A stretch of 64,000 nucleotides of DNA from an uncultured Prevotellaceae bacterium (GTDB lineage Bacteria > Bacteroidota > Bacteroidia > Bacteroidales > Muribaculaceae), in assembly GCA_900318535.1 (NCBI GenBank), contig ONKU01000005.1:108616-172615 (forward strand), given 5' to 3'. Shown one piece after another: positions 1-8,299 of this stretch (positions are counted from its first letter, which is position 1; the number at the start of each line of letters is the position of its first letter). The notes under the pieces are model-generated. The model worked only from the letters and a program-made list of their open reading frames with translations. It ran no database searches and was not told where the DNA came from. A program made the position numbers and the translations under genes.

Positions 1-1
1 C

Positions 2-574
2 GGCATCAGCACCGTGAGCGGCGCATTCCTGATGCTGTTGCCCGAGGGTTCGCCCTACGGCCACAATGGTGTGATGGTATTTGCCGACTGCGCTGTCGTT
101 CCCGATCCCGATGCCCAGCAGCTGGCACAGATTGCCGTGAGCGCCGACCGCACCGCACGCGCTCTGGCCGAAATCGACGATCCCAAGATTGCCATGCTGA
201 GCTTCTCGACCAAGGGCAGCGCCAAGCATGAGCGCGTGGACAAGGTTGTAGAGGCTACCCGCCTGGCCCTTGAGATGAATCCTAACCTGAAGATTGACGG
301 TGAATTGCAGGCCGACGCCGCCATCGTTCCCAGTGTGGGCGCCAGCAAAGCTCCCGGCAGCACGATTGCCGGTCATGCCAACGTGCTCGTCTTCCCCGAC
401 CTGGGTGTGGGCAACATCGCTTACAAGCTGGTTCAGCGCATCGCTGGTGCCAAGGCCGTAGGTCCCGTCCTGCAAGGTCTTGCCGCTCCTGTCAACGACT
501 TGTCGCGCGGCTGCAACGATGACGACATCTACCGCACCGTGATCCTGACCTGCAACCAGGCGATTAACAGATAG
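2..574 (+). CDS. pta: Phosphate acetyltransferase, C-terminal part (truncated by window edge)
   Basis: Interconverts acetyl-CoA plus phosphate with acetyl phosphate plus CoA, the step before acetate kinase in cytoplasmic acetate formation. The frame is open from the first bases, so the true start is outside the window; the first internal ATG (at 14) is not the start. About 190 residues of the Pta domain are visible, including the family-like stretches VPSVGASKAPGSTIAGHANV-like region, FPDLGVGNIAYKLVQR and GPVLQGLAAPVNDLSRGC. It lies 50 bp before ackA on the same strand, the classic pta-ackA operon. The stop is followed at once by a seven-base repeat array. Identification is firm; only the N-terminus is missing. 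Confidence 0.95.
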   Translation, partial: GISTVSGAFLMLLPEGSPYGHNGVMVFADCAVVPDPDAQQLAQIAVSADRTARALAEIDDPKIAMLSFSTKGSAKHERVDKVVEATRLALEMNPNLKIDGELQADAAIVPSVGASKAPGSTIAGHANVLVFPDLGVGNIAYKLVQRIAGAKAVGPVLQGLAAPVNDLSRGCNDDDIYRTVILTCNQAINR

Positions 575-575
575 A

Positions 576-603
576 TTAGTGATTAGAGATTAGTGATTAG
601 AGA
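576..603. repeat. Heptad array (4 units) after pta
   Basis: Four consecutive seven-base units alternating TTAGTGA and TTAGAGA begin one base after the pta stop codon. Each unit carries TAG on the plus strand and most carry TAA on the minus strand, so three units give stops in all frames. The same kind of array recurs at many gene ends in this window. Confidence 0.8.
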
Positions 604-624
604 AATTTAAAAACTATTATAATA

Positions 625-1839
625 ATGAATATCTTAGTATTGAATTGCGGCAGCAGCTCTGCCAAGTATAAACTCATCGAGATTAAAGAGAACAAGACCC
701 TCGCCGAGGGTGGTGTGGAGAAAATCGGTCTGCCCGACGGTTTCATCAAGCTGAAATTCGACGATGGCAGCAAGAAGAACATCGACCTGGGTCTTATCGA
801 CCATAAGGGTGCCATCAAGGCTATCCTCGATGCCCTGATCAACCCCGAATATGGCTGCATCAAGGATCTGAAGGAAATCGACGCTGTTGGTCACCGCGTG
901 GTGCATGGTGGCGAGAAGTTCAGCCGCAGTGTCCTCATCACCGACGAGGTGAAGGAGATGATTCGCGAGTGCTACGGCATTGCCCCGCTGCACAATCCCG
1001 TGAACATGGCAGGCATCGAGGCTATCGAGGCCGTATTGCCCAATGTGCCCCAGGTGGCTGTGTTTGACACTGCCTTCCACCAGACGATGCCCAAGTCGGC
1101 ATTCATGTATCCCCTGCCCATGGAGTACTATACCAACGACCACGTTCGCCGCTACGGCTTCCACGGCACTAGCCACCGCTTCATCGCTCAGCGCGTGTGC
1201 GAAATGCTGGGCACAACTCCCGAGGGCAAGCGCATCATCAGCTGCCACATCGGTAACGGCGCCAGCATCAGCGCCATCAAGGACGGCAAGAGCATCGACA
1301 CCACGATGGGTCTGACCCCCACCGAGGGCCTGATGATGGGTACCCGCTCGGGTGACGTCGATCCCGGTGCATTGCTGTTCCTCATGGAGAAATACAACCT
1401 CAGTCCCAAGGAGATGCTCAACATCATCAACAAGAAGAGCGGTGTGCTGGGTATCACTGGCGTGAGCAGCGATATGCGTGACGTCGTTGACGCCGCCGAG
1501 AAGGACCACAACGAGCGTGCTCAGCTGGCTCTCGACATGTACGAGCTGCGCATCCTCAAGACCATCGGCGCCTATGCAGCCGAGTTGAACGGTGTGGACA
1601 TCATCGCCTTCACGGGCGGTGTGGGTGAAAACCAGTTCCAGACCCGCAAGCGCGTGTGCCGCAACCTGTCCTACCTGGGCGTGAAGATTGACGAAGAGCT
1701 CAACGACACCCTGTGGCGCGGCAAGGAAGGCGAGATCAGCACGCCCGACAGCAAAGTCAAGGTTGTTGTCGTCCTCACCGACGAGGAATACATGATTGCC
1801 CGTGACACCGAAGCCATCGTCGAGGGTCGCGAACCGTAA
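625..1839 (+). CDS. ackA: Acetate kinase
   Basis: Transfers phosphate from acetyl phosphate to ADP, giving acetate and ATP. At 404 aa it has the normal family length. The N-terminus MNILVLNCGSSSAKYKL is the ASKHA phosphate-binding motif; VGHRVVHGG, VFDTAFHQTMP (catalytic Asp), YGFHGTSH and IAFTGGVGEN are all present and intact. It is the second gene of the pta-ackA pair. Acetyl-CoA made by the lysine-fermentation cluster further right would be cashed in here for ATP, so the two regions are metabolically linked although not adjacent. A palindromic terminator follows at 1885. Confidence 0.98.
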   Translation: MNILVLNCGSSSAKYKLIEIKENKTLAEGGVEKIGLPDGFIKLKFDDGSKKNIDLGLIDHKGAIKAILDALINPEYGCIKDLKEIDAVGHRVVHGGEKFSRSVLITDEVKEMIRECYGIAPLHNPVNMAGIEAIEAVLPNVPQVAVFDTAFHQTMPKSAFMYPLPMEYYTNDHVRRYGFHGTSHRFIAQRVCEMLGTTPEGKRIISCHIGNGASISAIKDGKSIDTTMGLTPTEGLMMGTRSGDVDPGALLFLMEKYNLSPKEMLNIINKKSGVLGITGVSSDMRDVVDAAEKDHNERAQLALDMYELRILKTIGAYAAELNGVDIIAFTGGVGENQFQTRKRVCRNLSYLGVKIDEELNDTLWRGKEGEISTPDSKVKVVVVLTDEEYMIARDTEAIVEGREP

Positions 1840-1884
1840 AGCAAACTGCGAATTACACAAATTAAACTAACCGTTTAATGAATA

Positions 1885-1918
1885 TAGAGACGCAAAATTT
1901 TGCGTCTCTACTTTTTTT
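1885..1918 (+). terminator. Palindromic terminator / dispersed repeat after ackA
   Basis: A perfect 26-base palindrome (arms TAGAGACGCAAAA and its complement) at 1885-1910 is followed by a C and a run of seven T. It fits a Rho-independent terminator for pta-ackA. A decayed relative sharing the right arm GCGTCTCTACT lies at 10236-10262, so this is probably also a dispersed palindromic repeat. Its right arm supplies the TTTG (1899-1902) of the pheS promoter. Confidence 0.85.
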
Positions 1919-1929
1919 ATGTACTTTTG
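1899..1929 (+). promoter_or_regulatory. pheS promoter (TTTG-N19-TACTTTTG)
   Basis: TTTG at 1899-1902, 19 bases, then TACTTTTG at 1922-1929 match the Bacteroidota sigma-ABfr -33/-7 elements. The predicted transcript starts near 1936, 18 bases before the pheS ATG at 1954. This argues against the in-frame upstream codon at 1900. Confidence 0.75.
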
Positions 1930-1953
1930 CACGTTAATTCAATAGAGAAGACT

Positions 1954-2991
1954 ATGTTAAAGGACAAAATAGAGGCGCTGAAGGCGCAAATTGCAGACCT
2001 CAAGGCTGAGAATGAGGAGGCCTTGGAGGCTTTGCGTATCAAATATCTGAGCAAGAAAGGTGAAGTAACCGCTTTATTCAACGAGTTCCGAGATGTGCCC
2101 CCCGAGCAGAAACGCGAACTTGGCCAGAAACTCAACGAGTTGAAAAACCTGGCCACCGAGAAGATCAATGCACTGCGCGAGGCCACCAAGCAACAGGCCA
2201 AAGAGCAGAACAAGATTGACATCACTCGTCCCGCTTTCCCAGCTGAACTGGGTACCCGTCACCCCATCTCGGTGGTGCGCAAGCAGATCATCGACATCTT
2301 CTCCCGTCTGGGCTTCACCATTGCCGACGGCCCCGAGGTCGAGGATGACTGGCACGTTTTCAGTGCGCTGAACTTCGCCGCTGACCATCCCGCACGTGAC
2401 ATGCAGGATACCTTTTTCATCGAGAAGAACGAACAGGATGTGACCCGCAACATCGTGCTCAGGAGCCACACCAGCTCGGTACAGGTGCGCACGATGGAGC
2501 GTCAGCAGCCGCCCATCCGCATCATCTGCCCCGGCCGCGTTTACCGCAACGAGGCCATCACCGCCCGCGCCCACTGCTTCTTTCACCAGATTGAAGGCTT
2601 ATACATTGATAAAAACGTGACTTTTGCAGACCTGAAGCAGGTGCTGCTGCACTTCGCCAAGGAGCTTTTCGGCACCGAGACCGAGATCCGTCTGCGTCCC
2701 AGCTACTTCCCGTTCACCGAGCCCAGTGCCGAGATGGACGTGACCTGCATGCTGTGCGGCGGCAAGGGCTGCGGTTTCTGCAAGCATACGGGTTGGGTCG
2801 AGATTCTGGGTTGCGGCATGGTGGATCCCGCTGTGCTTGAAGCCAGCGGTATCGACAGCACCGTCTATAGCGGCTATGCCTTCGGCCTTGGCGTAGAGCG
2901 TATCACCAACCTCAAGTATATGGTGAAGGACCTGCGCATGTTCAGCGAGAACGATGTCCGCTTCCTTGACGAGTTCAAGAGCGCACATTGA
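1954..2991 (+). CDS. pheS: Phenylalanine--tRNA ligase alpha subunit
   Basis: Catalytic alpha subunit of the class II phenylalanyl-tRNA synthetase, charging tRNA-Phe in the cytoplasm together with PheT, which is not in this window. The start at 1954 (MLKDKIEALKAQ) is chosen because the promoter -7 box is at 1922-1929; the protein is then 345 aa, usual for the family. The N-terminal coiled coil (about residues 1-90) is followed by class II motifs including RTHTSS-type RSHTSSVQVR, CPGRVYRNE, FTEPSAEMDV and the C-terminal GCGMVDPAVLEASG and AFGLGVERI. A Cys-rich insert (CMLCGGKGCGFC) typical of this family is present. Separation from pheT is common in Bacteroidota. Confidence 0.97.
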   Translation: MLKDKIEALKAQIADLKAENEEALEALRIKYLSKKGEVTALFNEFRDVPPEQKRELGQKLNELKNLATEKINALREATKQQAKEQNKIDITRPAFPAELGTRHPISVVRKQIIDIFSRLGFTIADGPEVEDDWHVFSALNFAADHPARDMQDTFFIEKNEQDVTRNIVLRSHTSSVQVRTMERQQPPIRIICPGRVYRNEAITARAHCFFHQIEGLYIDKNVTFADLKQVLLHFAKELFGTETEIRLRPSYFPFTEPSAEMDVTCMLCGGKGCGFCKHTGWVEILGCGMVDPAVLEASGIDSTVYSGYAFGLGVERITNLKYMVKDLRMFSENDVRFLDEFKSAH

Positions 2992-3017
2992 GTTTTTACC
3001 GCTTGGCGGTAAAAAAG

Positions 3018-3079
3018 TTTAGAGTATAGAGTTTAGGGTTTAGAGAGGTGCCGTGACTGAGTCACGGCACAGGGAACCT
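3018..3079. repeat. Composite element: heptad array + palindrome + AGGGAACCT
   Basis: Four seven-base units (TTTAGAG type) at 3018-3045 are followed by a 10-bp-arm palindrome with a 3-base TGA loop (GTGCCGTGAC / GTCACGGCAC, 3048-3070) and then AGGGAACCT. The same order (heptads, palindrome with TGA loop, ACAGGGAACCT) is found at 47855-47927, so this is a dispersed modular repeat. It also ends the pheS transcript region. Confidence 0.8.
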
Positions 3080-3118
3080 GGCTCTACGGCAAATGACAGG
3101 CTTTGCAATAAAACTAGC

Positions 3119-3748
3119 ATGACAATTAAGGAGCGATATCAGGGAATACTGGAGTATTTCCAGCAGGCACAGCCCAATCCCGAGACCGAATTGCAGCACG
3201 GCAGTCCCTATGAACTGCTGGTGGCAGTGATGTTGAGTGCCCAATGCACCGACAAGCGGGTGAACATGGTCACTCCTGCCCTGTTTCAGGCCTACCCCAC
3301 TCCGCAAGCCATGGCTGCTGCCAGTGTTGAGGAAATCCTGCAATACGTCAAGAGCGTCTCCTATCCAAACAGCAAAGCCGCCCACTTGCAGGCAATGGCC
3401 AGGATGCTGGTAGATGAGTTTGAAGGCCAGGTGCCCGACAACATGAAGGACCTGACCTCGCTGCCCGGCGTGGGACGCAAGACGGCCAATGTGGTGATGG
3501 GCGCTGCCTTTGGTCAACCGACAATTCCTGTTGACACTCATGTCTATCGCGTTTCGCACCGTTTGGGCTTGTCACAAGGCAAAACTCCTGACGACGTTGA
3601 ACGCGACCTGAGCCGCCACATTCCCGCTCCATTACGCTTCAAGGCTCACCACTGGATATTGCTGCACGGGCGGTATGTATGCAAATCACTTCGCCCCGAT
3701 TGCTTGAACTGCGGTATCCAGCAGTATTGCAAGCAGTATAACAAATAG
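3119..3748 (+). CDS. nth: Endonuclease III
   Basis: DNA glycosylase/AP lyase that removes oxidised pyrimidines in base-excision repair. The ATG at 3119 (MTIKERYQGILEYF) gives 209 aa, the standard size; the longer frame from 3053 reads through the palindromic repeat and is not credible. The helix-hairpin-helix LPGVGRKTANVV carries the catalytic Lys and VDTHVYRV the catalytic Asp. The C-terminal C-X6-C-X2-C-X5-C (CKSLRPDCLNCGIQQYC) binds a 4Fe-4S cluster. It appears to be transcribed alone or by read-through from pheS. All key residues are present. Confidence 0.97.
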   Translation: MTIKERYQGILEYFQQAQPNPETELQHGSPYELLVAVMLSAQCTDKRVNMVTPALFQAYPTPQAMAAASVEEILQYVKSVSYPNSKAAHLQAMARMLVDEFEGQVPDNMKDLTSLPGVGRKTANVVMGAAFGQPTIPVDTHVYRVSHRLGLSQGKTPDDVERDLSRHIPAPLRFKAHHWILLHGRYVCKSLRPDCLNCGIQQYCKQYNK

Positions 3749-3911
3749 GGTGTCCTTTATGAGCGGCAAAGTGTCCCAAATTTCACATAATTGGTAGTTT
3801 TAAGCCTGCTTGATTAAACCAAGCGAGTTTTCAAGTGTCAAAGAAACGTTTTTTCGTAAATAAGCATATAAACAAGAAAACAACCCAATCGTATTAAATA
3901 AAGAAAAGATT

Positions 3912-4532
3912 ATGAAGAAAGTTTTTGTTTTGATTGCTGCTGCAATCGTTAGCATGAGCGCTATGGCTCAAGTTCAATTTGGTGGAAAGGTCGGTTTTGA
4001 CATGACCCACTTCTGGGGCAAGGATGTTGGGCACGATCTTGTACCCAACTATCAATTAGGTTTGATGATGGAATATAAGTTTAATCCGTCGTTTGCTATC
4101 GCTCCTGAAGTTGTCTTTGCAGCCCAAGGTGGCAAGGAATCTGAAGATGGCGCTAAAGTCACCTATCACACCAACTATATTAATGTCCCCGTGATGCTCA
4201 AGTTCTATGCTACGCCGTCATTCAGCATTGACTTTGGACCTCAAGTTGGCTTCAATGTTTATAGCAAAGCCACGGCTGCCTACAGCGGTTACAAAGCAAC
4301 TCTTGATATTAAGGAGATGACCAACTTAGTTGACTTTGGTGTGGGATTAGGTTGCACATATAACTTGACCAATAATGCTTTTGTTCAGGCCCGTTATAAT
4401 CTTGGTTTGACCAAAGCATTCAAAGGTGGCAGCGAAACGTTTGACTATGAGGGATATGACATCGAACTGAGTGGCGATTCTCCCGACGTCAAGAACGGCA
4501 ACATCCAGATTGCCTTCGGTATGAAGTTCTGA
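3912..4532 (+). CDS. Outer-membrane beta-barrel protein (PorT/OMP_b-brl_2-like)
   Basis: 206-aa precursor with a clear Sec signal peptide (MKKVFVLIAAAIVSMSAMAQ, cleavage after AMAQ). The mature part alternates short amphipathic strands and ends in FGMKF, with a terminal aromatic typical of BAM-inserted barrels; the strand pattern fits an eight-stranded OmpA-like/porin-family barrel. Likely location is the outer membrane. Function is unknown; such proteins are abundant in Bacteroidota and sequence alone does not give a ligand. It is a single gene with its own strong terminator 36 bp after the stop. No clear TAnnTTTG box was seen in the 163-bp upstream gap. Confidence 0.8.
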   Translation: MKKVFVLIAAAIVSMSAMAQVQFGGKVGFDMTHFWGKDVGHDLVPNYQLGLMMEYKFNPSFAIAPEVVFAAQGGKESEDGAKVTYHTNYINVPVMLKFYATPSFSIDFGPQVGFNVYSKATAAYSGYKATLDIKEMTNLVDFGVGLGCTYNLTNNAFVQARYNLGLTKAFKGGSETFDYEGYDIELSGDSPDVKNGNIQIAFGMKF

Positions 4533-4568
4533 TTATAGAATCAAGATTGAGAGAGAAAATAATTCAGT

Positions 4569-4606
4569 AAAGCGGCTGCTCCGTCATTGGAGCAGCCGCT
4601 TTAATT
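4569..4606 (+). terminator. Rho-independent terminator after the barrel gene
   Basis: A perfect 14-bp stem (4569-4582 with 4589-4602), GC-rich in the middle, closes a six-base loop and is followed by a short T/A-rich tail. It ends the 3912-4532 transcript. Confidence 0.85.
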
Positions 4607-4722
4607 CTTCTCGCCAGTATGGTCACAAAAAATCTTGTATAAGACATCGCTACGACCTGCTGTTGATTACAGTAGTTTGAATTCTAAATTTATATATAAA
4701 AATATAAAAATTACTTAAAATA

Positions 4723-4831
4723 TTTGTAAGATTCAAAAAATCCATAGTACATTTGTACGTGTGTTTTTCATGGTATTAGATTTAAGGTTTGTGGAGGCTG
4801 TCGGGAGACATCTTCCACTTTTTTATTTTTT
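4723..4831 (+). ncRNA. Candidate small RNA with its own promoter and terminator
   Basis: TTTG at 4723-4726, 21 bases, then TACATTTG at 4748-4755 form a rightward promoter with no open reading frame downstream. A 12-bp stem with one mismatch (4791-4802 with 4807-4818, GGGA loop) followed by six T, A and six T is a strong plus-strand terminator. The predicted RNA is about 60-70 nt (roughly 4762 to 4825-4831). Its 3' end overlaps the stop codon of the oppositely oriented def gene. The preceding gene already has a terminator at 4569, so this unit looks independent. No known RNA family is recognised. Confidence 0.45.
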
Positions 4832-5395
4832 CCGCCTTGCGGGAGCAATCTTGCACTTGTAATCACAAGAGACTTTCCCCTTCATCATATTGTTAAGTTT
4901 GCTGCGGATGATCTGTTTGCGGATGGGTGAAATGCGGTCTACAAACAGGGTCTTTTCCAGGTGGTCGCACTCGTGTTGCACCACACGGGCAAGATAGCCC
5001 TCGATGTCCTTCTCATGCTGCTGGAACTGCTCGTCCTGCCAGGCGAGATGGATTTTCTCGATGCGTTGTACGTTTTCATGAATGCCGGGCACACTCAGGC
5101 AGCCTTCCTCGCGTGTGACTGGTGAAGCGCTCTCGTCAACGGTGATTTTGGGATTGATAAGCACCATGCGCACATCTTTCAGTTCAGGAAAATCCTCGGC
5201 CAACACATCCACATCGATATAAACGATGCGGGCGTTAACGCCCACTTGAGGTGCGGCAATGCCGATACCTTGTGTGTGATACATGGTCTCCTTCATGTTC
5301 TCAATGAGCTCTTGCAGATTGGGATAATCAGGAGTGACCTCCGCGTTCTCGGCGCGCAACACGGGATGACCATATATATAAATAGGTAATATCAT
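4823..5395 (-). CDS. def: Peptide deformylase
   Basis: Removes the formyl group from the N-terminal Met of nascent proteins. At 190 aa it is a normal type I enzyme. All three motifs are intact: GIGIAAPQ (residues 43-50), EGCLS (97-101, metal-binding Cys99) and HECDH (141-145, two metal-binding His and the catalytic Glu). It is last in a leftward rho-ruvX-def run, with only 3 bp after ruvX, so it is probably cotranscribed. The Lys/Arg-rich C-terminal tail is ordinary for Bacteroidota copies. Confidence 0.97.
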   Translation of the reverse strand: MILPIYIYGHPVLRAENAEVTPDYPNLQELIENMKETMYHTQGIGIAAPQVGVNARIVYIDVDVLAEDFPELKDVRMVLINPKITVDESASPVTREEGCLSVPGIHENVQRIEKIHLAWQDEQFQQHEKDIEGYLARVVQHECDHLEKTLFVDRISPIRKQIIRSKLNNMMKGKVSCDYKCKIAPARRKK

Positions 5396-5398
5396 AGA

Positions 5399-5827
5399 TT
5401 AAGTATTTGGTTGATTGTATATGCTTTGCAAGTAATCATTAAGGATGATGGTCGCTGCGATGGCATCGACACGCGACTTGTCGCGTCGGTCACTTTTCTT
5501 CATGCCACCGTCGATCATCGCCTGGTGGGCTATCGTGCTGGTGAAGCGCTCATCATACATCACCACGGGCATGTCGGGCAACTCCTTTTTCAGGCGGTTG
5601 ACAAAGGGGGTGATGTACTTCATGCTCTCGCTGGGTTCCCCATTGAGTTGGGTGGGCTTGCCAACGACAATCCGGTCTACCGGATCATGGGCAATGTAAT
5701 CCTTGATGAACTGCATGAGCGTGTGGGTGGGCACTGTGGCCAGATTGCCCGCCACAATCTGCAGCGGGTCTGTCACAGCGACGCCAGTGCGCTTGCGCCC
5801 ATAGTCGATGCCCATGATACGTCCCAT
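5399..5827 (-). CDS. ruvX: RuvX/YqgF Holliday-junction resolvase-like / pre-16S rRNA nuclease
   Basis: Small RNase H-fold nuclease; YqgF family members process the 16S rRNA 5' end and may also resolve Holliday junctions. The start at 5827 (MGRIMGIDYGRKRTGVAVTDP) gives 142 aa, the family length; the longer frame to 5920 overlaps the end of rho and adds no conserved sequence. The catalytic Asp lies in GIDYGRKRTG, with VGKPTQLNGEPSE, YDERFTS and the C-terminal DAIAATIIL region all present. It sits 25 bp after rho and 3 bp before def on the same strand. Confidence 0.95.
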   Translation of the reverse strand: MGRIMGIDYGRKRTGVAVTDPLQIVAGNLATVPTHTLMQFIKDYIAHDPVDRIVVGKPTQLNGEPSESMKYITPFVNRLKKELPDMPVVMYDERFTSTIAHQAMIDGGMKKSDRRDKSRVDAIAATIILNDYLQSIYNQPNT

Positions 5828-5852
5828 CGTCCTTAATGACTGAAAAACGGGA

Positions 5853-7955
5853 TTATTCCTGTTGCATGGTGAGCAGGAACTCCTCGTTATCGCGAGTGCG
5901 GTCCATGCGTTCTTTAACAAACTCCATAGCCTCGACCGAGGTGCGGTCGCTCAAGAAACGACGGATGATCCACATCTTGTTCAAGGTATCCTGCGGCAAG
6001 AGCAGGTCGTCGCGACGGGTACTCGAAGCCATCACATCCACAGCGGGGAAGATGCGCTTGTTGGAGAGCTTGCGGTCGAGCTGCAACTCCATGTTACCGG
6101 TTCCCTTGAATTCCTCAAAGATGACCTCATCCATCTTAGAGCCGGTTTCTGTGAGCGCCGTAGCAATGATGGTCAAGCTACCGCCACCCTCGATATTGCG
6201 TGCGGCACCAAAGAAGCGCTTGGGACGCTGCAATGCGTTGGCATCAACACCACCGGTCAGGATCTTACCTGATGCGGGAGCTATCGTGTTATAGGCACGT
6301 GCCAGACGAGTGATGGAGTCAAGCAGGATCACCACATCGTGACCGCATTCCACCAGGCGCTTGGCCTTGCTCAATACCAGGTCAGCAATCTTGACATGGC
6401 GGTCGGCGGGTTCGTCAAAGGTTGATGCGATCACCTCGGCATTCACGCTGCGGGCCATATCGGTCACCTCCTCGGGGCGCTCGTCGATGAGCAGGATAAT
6501 CATGTAGGTCTCGGGGTGATTCTCCGAGATGGCATTGGCGATCTCCTTCAAGAGCATGGTCTTACCAGTCTTGGGCTGAGCGACGATGAGGCCGCGCTGA
6601 CCCTTGCCGATGGGCGAGAACATATCCACTACACGCTGCGAGACAGTGGGATGCGTCTTGCTGACAAGATCAAATTTCTCGTTAGGGAACAGAGGCACCA
6701 GATGCTCGAAGGGGACACGGTCGCGCACATAAGAAGGAGTGCGTCCGTTGATCAGACGGATCTCGCTCATGGGGAAGTATTTCTCTCCCTCCATGGGCGG
6801 ACGGATAGTGCCCTCGATGACGTCACCGGTCTTGAGGCCGTAAGCCTTGATCTGTGACTGCTGCACATAGATGTCATCAGGAGAAGTCAAGTAGTTGTAG
6901 TCACTCGAGCGCAGGAATCCATAACCCTCGGGAGCGATGTCAAGCACACCCTGAGCCTCCAGAATACCATCGAAGTTATAGGGCTGTTCAAGATAAGGAT
7001 TCACATCGGCAATCTGCTGCTGTTGCTGCTGTTTCATCTTGCGCTTGTTCTTCTTGCTTTCCTTCACCACTTTAGGCTCCTGGATGACAATGGGAGCGAC
7101 AGCTGCTTCTTCGGCCTGACGTTTACGCTCTTCCTCGGCACGGCGCTGAGCCTCTTCACGCTCCTGCTGGGTGCGGGGTTTGAAGGTAAACGAGCCACCA
7201 GTGTTAAAGAACGAGTTCAGCGATACATCTTCGCGCTCGCGACTTTCAACCATAGGAGCAGTCTGCTCGGTCTCAGCCACCTCTTCGTCCATGACCGGTT
7301 CATATTGAACAGGCTCGGGCTCTTCTTGCAGTAAAACCTCGTTTGGACCCTGTTGGTCAATCGGTGCGTCCAGGTTATCAAACGGCAAAACGGGCTCTGC
7401 AATCGTCTGTTTGGGCTTGCGGCCACGGCGACGTGCAGGCTGTTCAGCGGTCATCACTTCCTTCTGGGCATCGGTTTCGCCGTCAGCGTCTTTGGCTACG
7501 TCCTGTTGATCGCCAGCCTGAGCCTCGATCAAAGCGGCTTCACGAGCGGCTTTCTCGGCTGCCGAAGGACGTCCTCTCTTACGTTTAGGCGGTTCTGCCT
7601 CGGCAGGTTGTTCTACTGCAGGCATGGCCGGTTTTACTTCTTTTGGGGTATCTTCAGCTTTGGGTGCTTCCTCAGCTTTAGTTTTCTTTTGATTATTTTT
7701 GTTGGTTTTGGTAGCGACGGCATCATCCTTGGTCACCTCATTGCCATTGGCTTTAGCGGCCGGCTGACGGATGCGTTCGCGGCGACGTTTTACAGGCTCC
7801 GAGGCATTGGCTGCTTCAGTTTCGGCCTGCTGGTCCAAGACCTGATAGACGAGATCATCGTGATCAATTGAGTCCACACGCTTAATCCCCATTGACTTGG
7901 CTAAATCGCGGAGCTGCTCATCGCTCATCTCATTCAGTTGATTGATATTGTACAT
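5853..7955 (-). CDS. rho: Transcription termination factor Rho with long disordered insert
   Basis: Hexameric RNA-dependent ATPase/translocase that ends transcription. At 700 aa it is far longer than E. coli Rho (419 aa). Residues 1-45 are the Rho_N helical part; about 50-320 is a low-complexity Lys/Arg/Glu/Pro/Gln insert; then comes an OB-fold primary RNA site ([13 protein letters not shown]), Walker A QPKTGKT near residue 455, Walker B VVILLDS and the C-terminal ring domain. Long disordered inserts are a feature of Bacteroidota Rho, and in Bacteroides one has been reported to drive condensate formation. The gene leads rho-ruvX-def and has a roughly 270-nt leader that may carry self-regulation. 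Confidence 0.97.
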   Translation of the reverse strand: MYNINQLNEMSDEQLRDLAKSMGIKRVDSIDHDDLVYQVLDQQAETEAANASEPVKRRRERIRQPAAKANGNEVTKDDAVATKTNKNNQKKTKAEEAPKAEDTPKEVKPAMPAVEQPAEAEPPKRKRGRPSAAEKAAREAALIEAQAGDQQDVAKDADGETDAQKEVMTAEQPARRRGRKPKQTIAEPVLPFDNLDAPIDQQGPNEVLLQEEPEPVQYEPVMDEEVAETEQTAPMVESREREDVSLNSFFNTGGSFTFKPRTQQEREEAQRRAEEERKRQAEEAAVAPIVIQEPKVVKESKKNKRKMKQQQQQQIADVNPYLEQPYNFDGILEAQGVLDIAPEGYGFLRSSDYNYLTSPDDIYVQQSQIKAYGLKTGDVIEGTIRPPMEGEKYFPMSEIRLINGRTPSYVRDRVPFEHLVPLFPNEKFDLVSKTHPTVSQRVVDMFSPIGKGQRGLIVAQPKTGKTMLLKEIANAISENHPETYMIILLIDERPEEVTDMARSVNAEVIASTFDEPADRHVKIADLVLSKAKRLVECGHDVVILLDSITRLARAYNTIAPASGKILTGGVDANALQRPKRFFGAARNIEGGGSLTIIATALTETGSKMDEVIFEEFKGTGNMELQLDRKLSNKRIFPAVDVMASSTRRDDLLLPQDTLNKMWIIRRFLSDRTSVEAMEFVKERMDRTRDNEEFLLTMQQE

Positions 7956-8226
7956 ATTTATATAAGTTCTAAAAGATGCGCTTGGGCAAGATTGCCTTTT
8001 ATCGCATCTTAGCGTGCACTGGAGTACACGCCATTTCTAGTTAATGCTTCAATAATTGTTGTGATATAAAATCCATTTCATCACTCCCAAACACTTTCTG
8101 TATTTATACTGGCATTGTGTATATAACAAGCCGGCCAGAATTTTGCCCAACAAAAGTATCGGTAAAAGTGGGGGAAGTGGAATTGAGTGATTTATCAAAT
8201 GCAAAATGCCCCTCTTGGGCTGAAAT
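7956..8226 (-). promoter_or_regulatory. Long structured rho 5' leader
   Basis: From the predicted start near 8226 the rho transcript would have about 270 untranslated bases. Two inverted repeats lie just upstream of the start codon: GATGCG/CGCATC (7975-7980 with 8003-8008) and GCGTG/CACGC (8012-8016 with 8027-8031, plus inner ACT/AGT). A 79-codon frame inside (8049-8288) overlaps the promoter and has no recognisable features. A leader of this kind fits known Rho autoregulation, but this is inference. Confidence 0.4.
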
Positions 8227-8232
8227 GCGGTG

Positions 8233-8280
8233 CAAAGATATGAATTTATTTCCATCTGAGCAAAAAAAATCGTAATTTTG
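8233..8280. promoter_or_regulatory. Divergent promoters: rho (left) and CCA/Ogt fusion (right)
   Basis: On the minus strand TTTG (8261-8264 complement), 20 bases and TATCTTTG (8233-8240 complement) point to rho. On the plus strand TAATTTTG at 8273-8280 lies 20 bases before the ATG at 8300. The two core promoters interleave within about 50 bp. Confidence 0.7.
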
Positions 8281-8299
8281 CGGTCCAAATCAGCAAAAT

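Noticed and set aside
634-1860. 408-codon frame antisense to ackA
   Set aside because: Lies opposite a certain gene, no promoter or homology; long antisense frames arise from the GC-rich third positions here. The same applies to 15349-16728, 44471-45829, 50118-51578 and others.
8049-8288. 79-codon leftward frame upstream of rho
   Set aside because: Its start lies upstream of the rho promoter boxes and it has no recognisable feature; treated as leader sequence.
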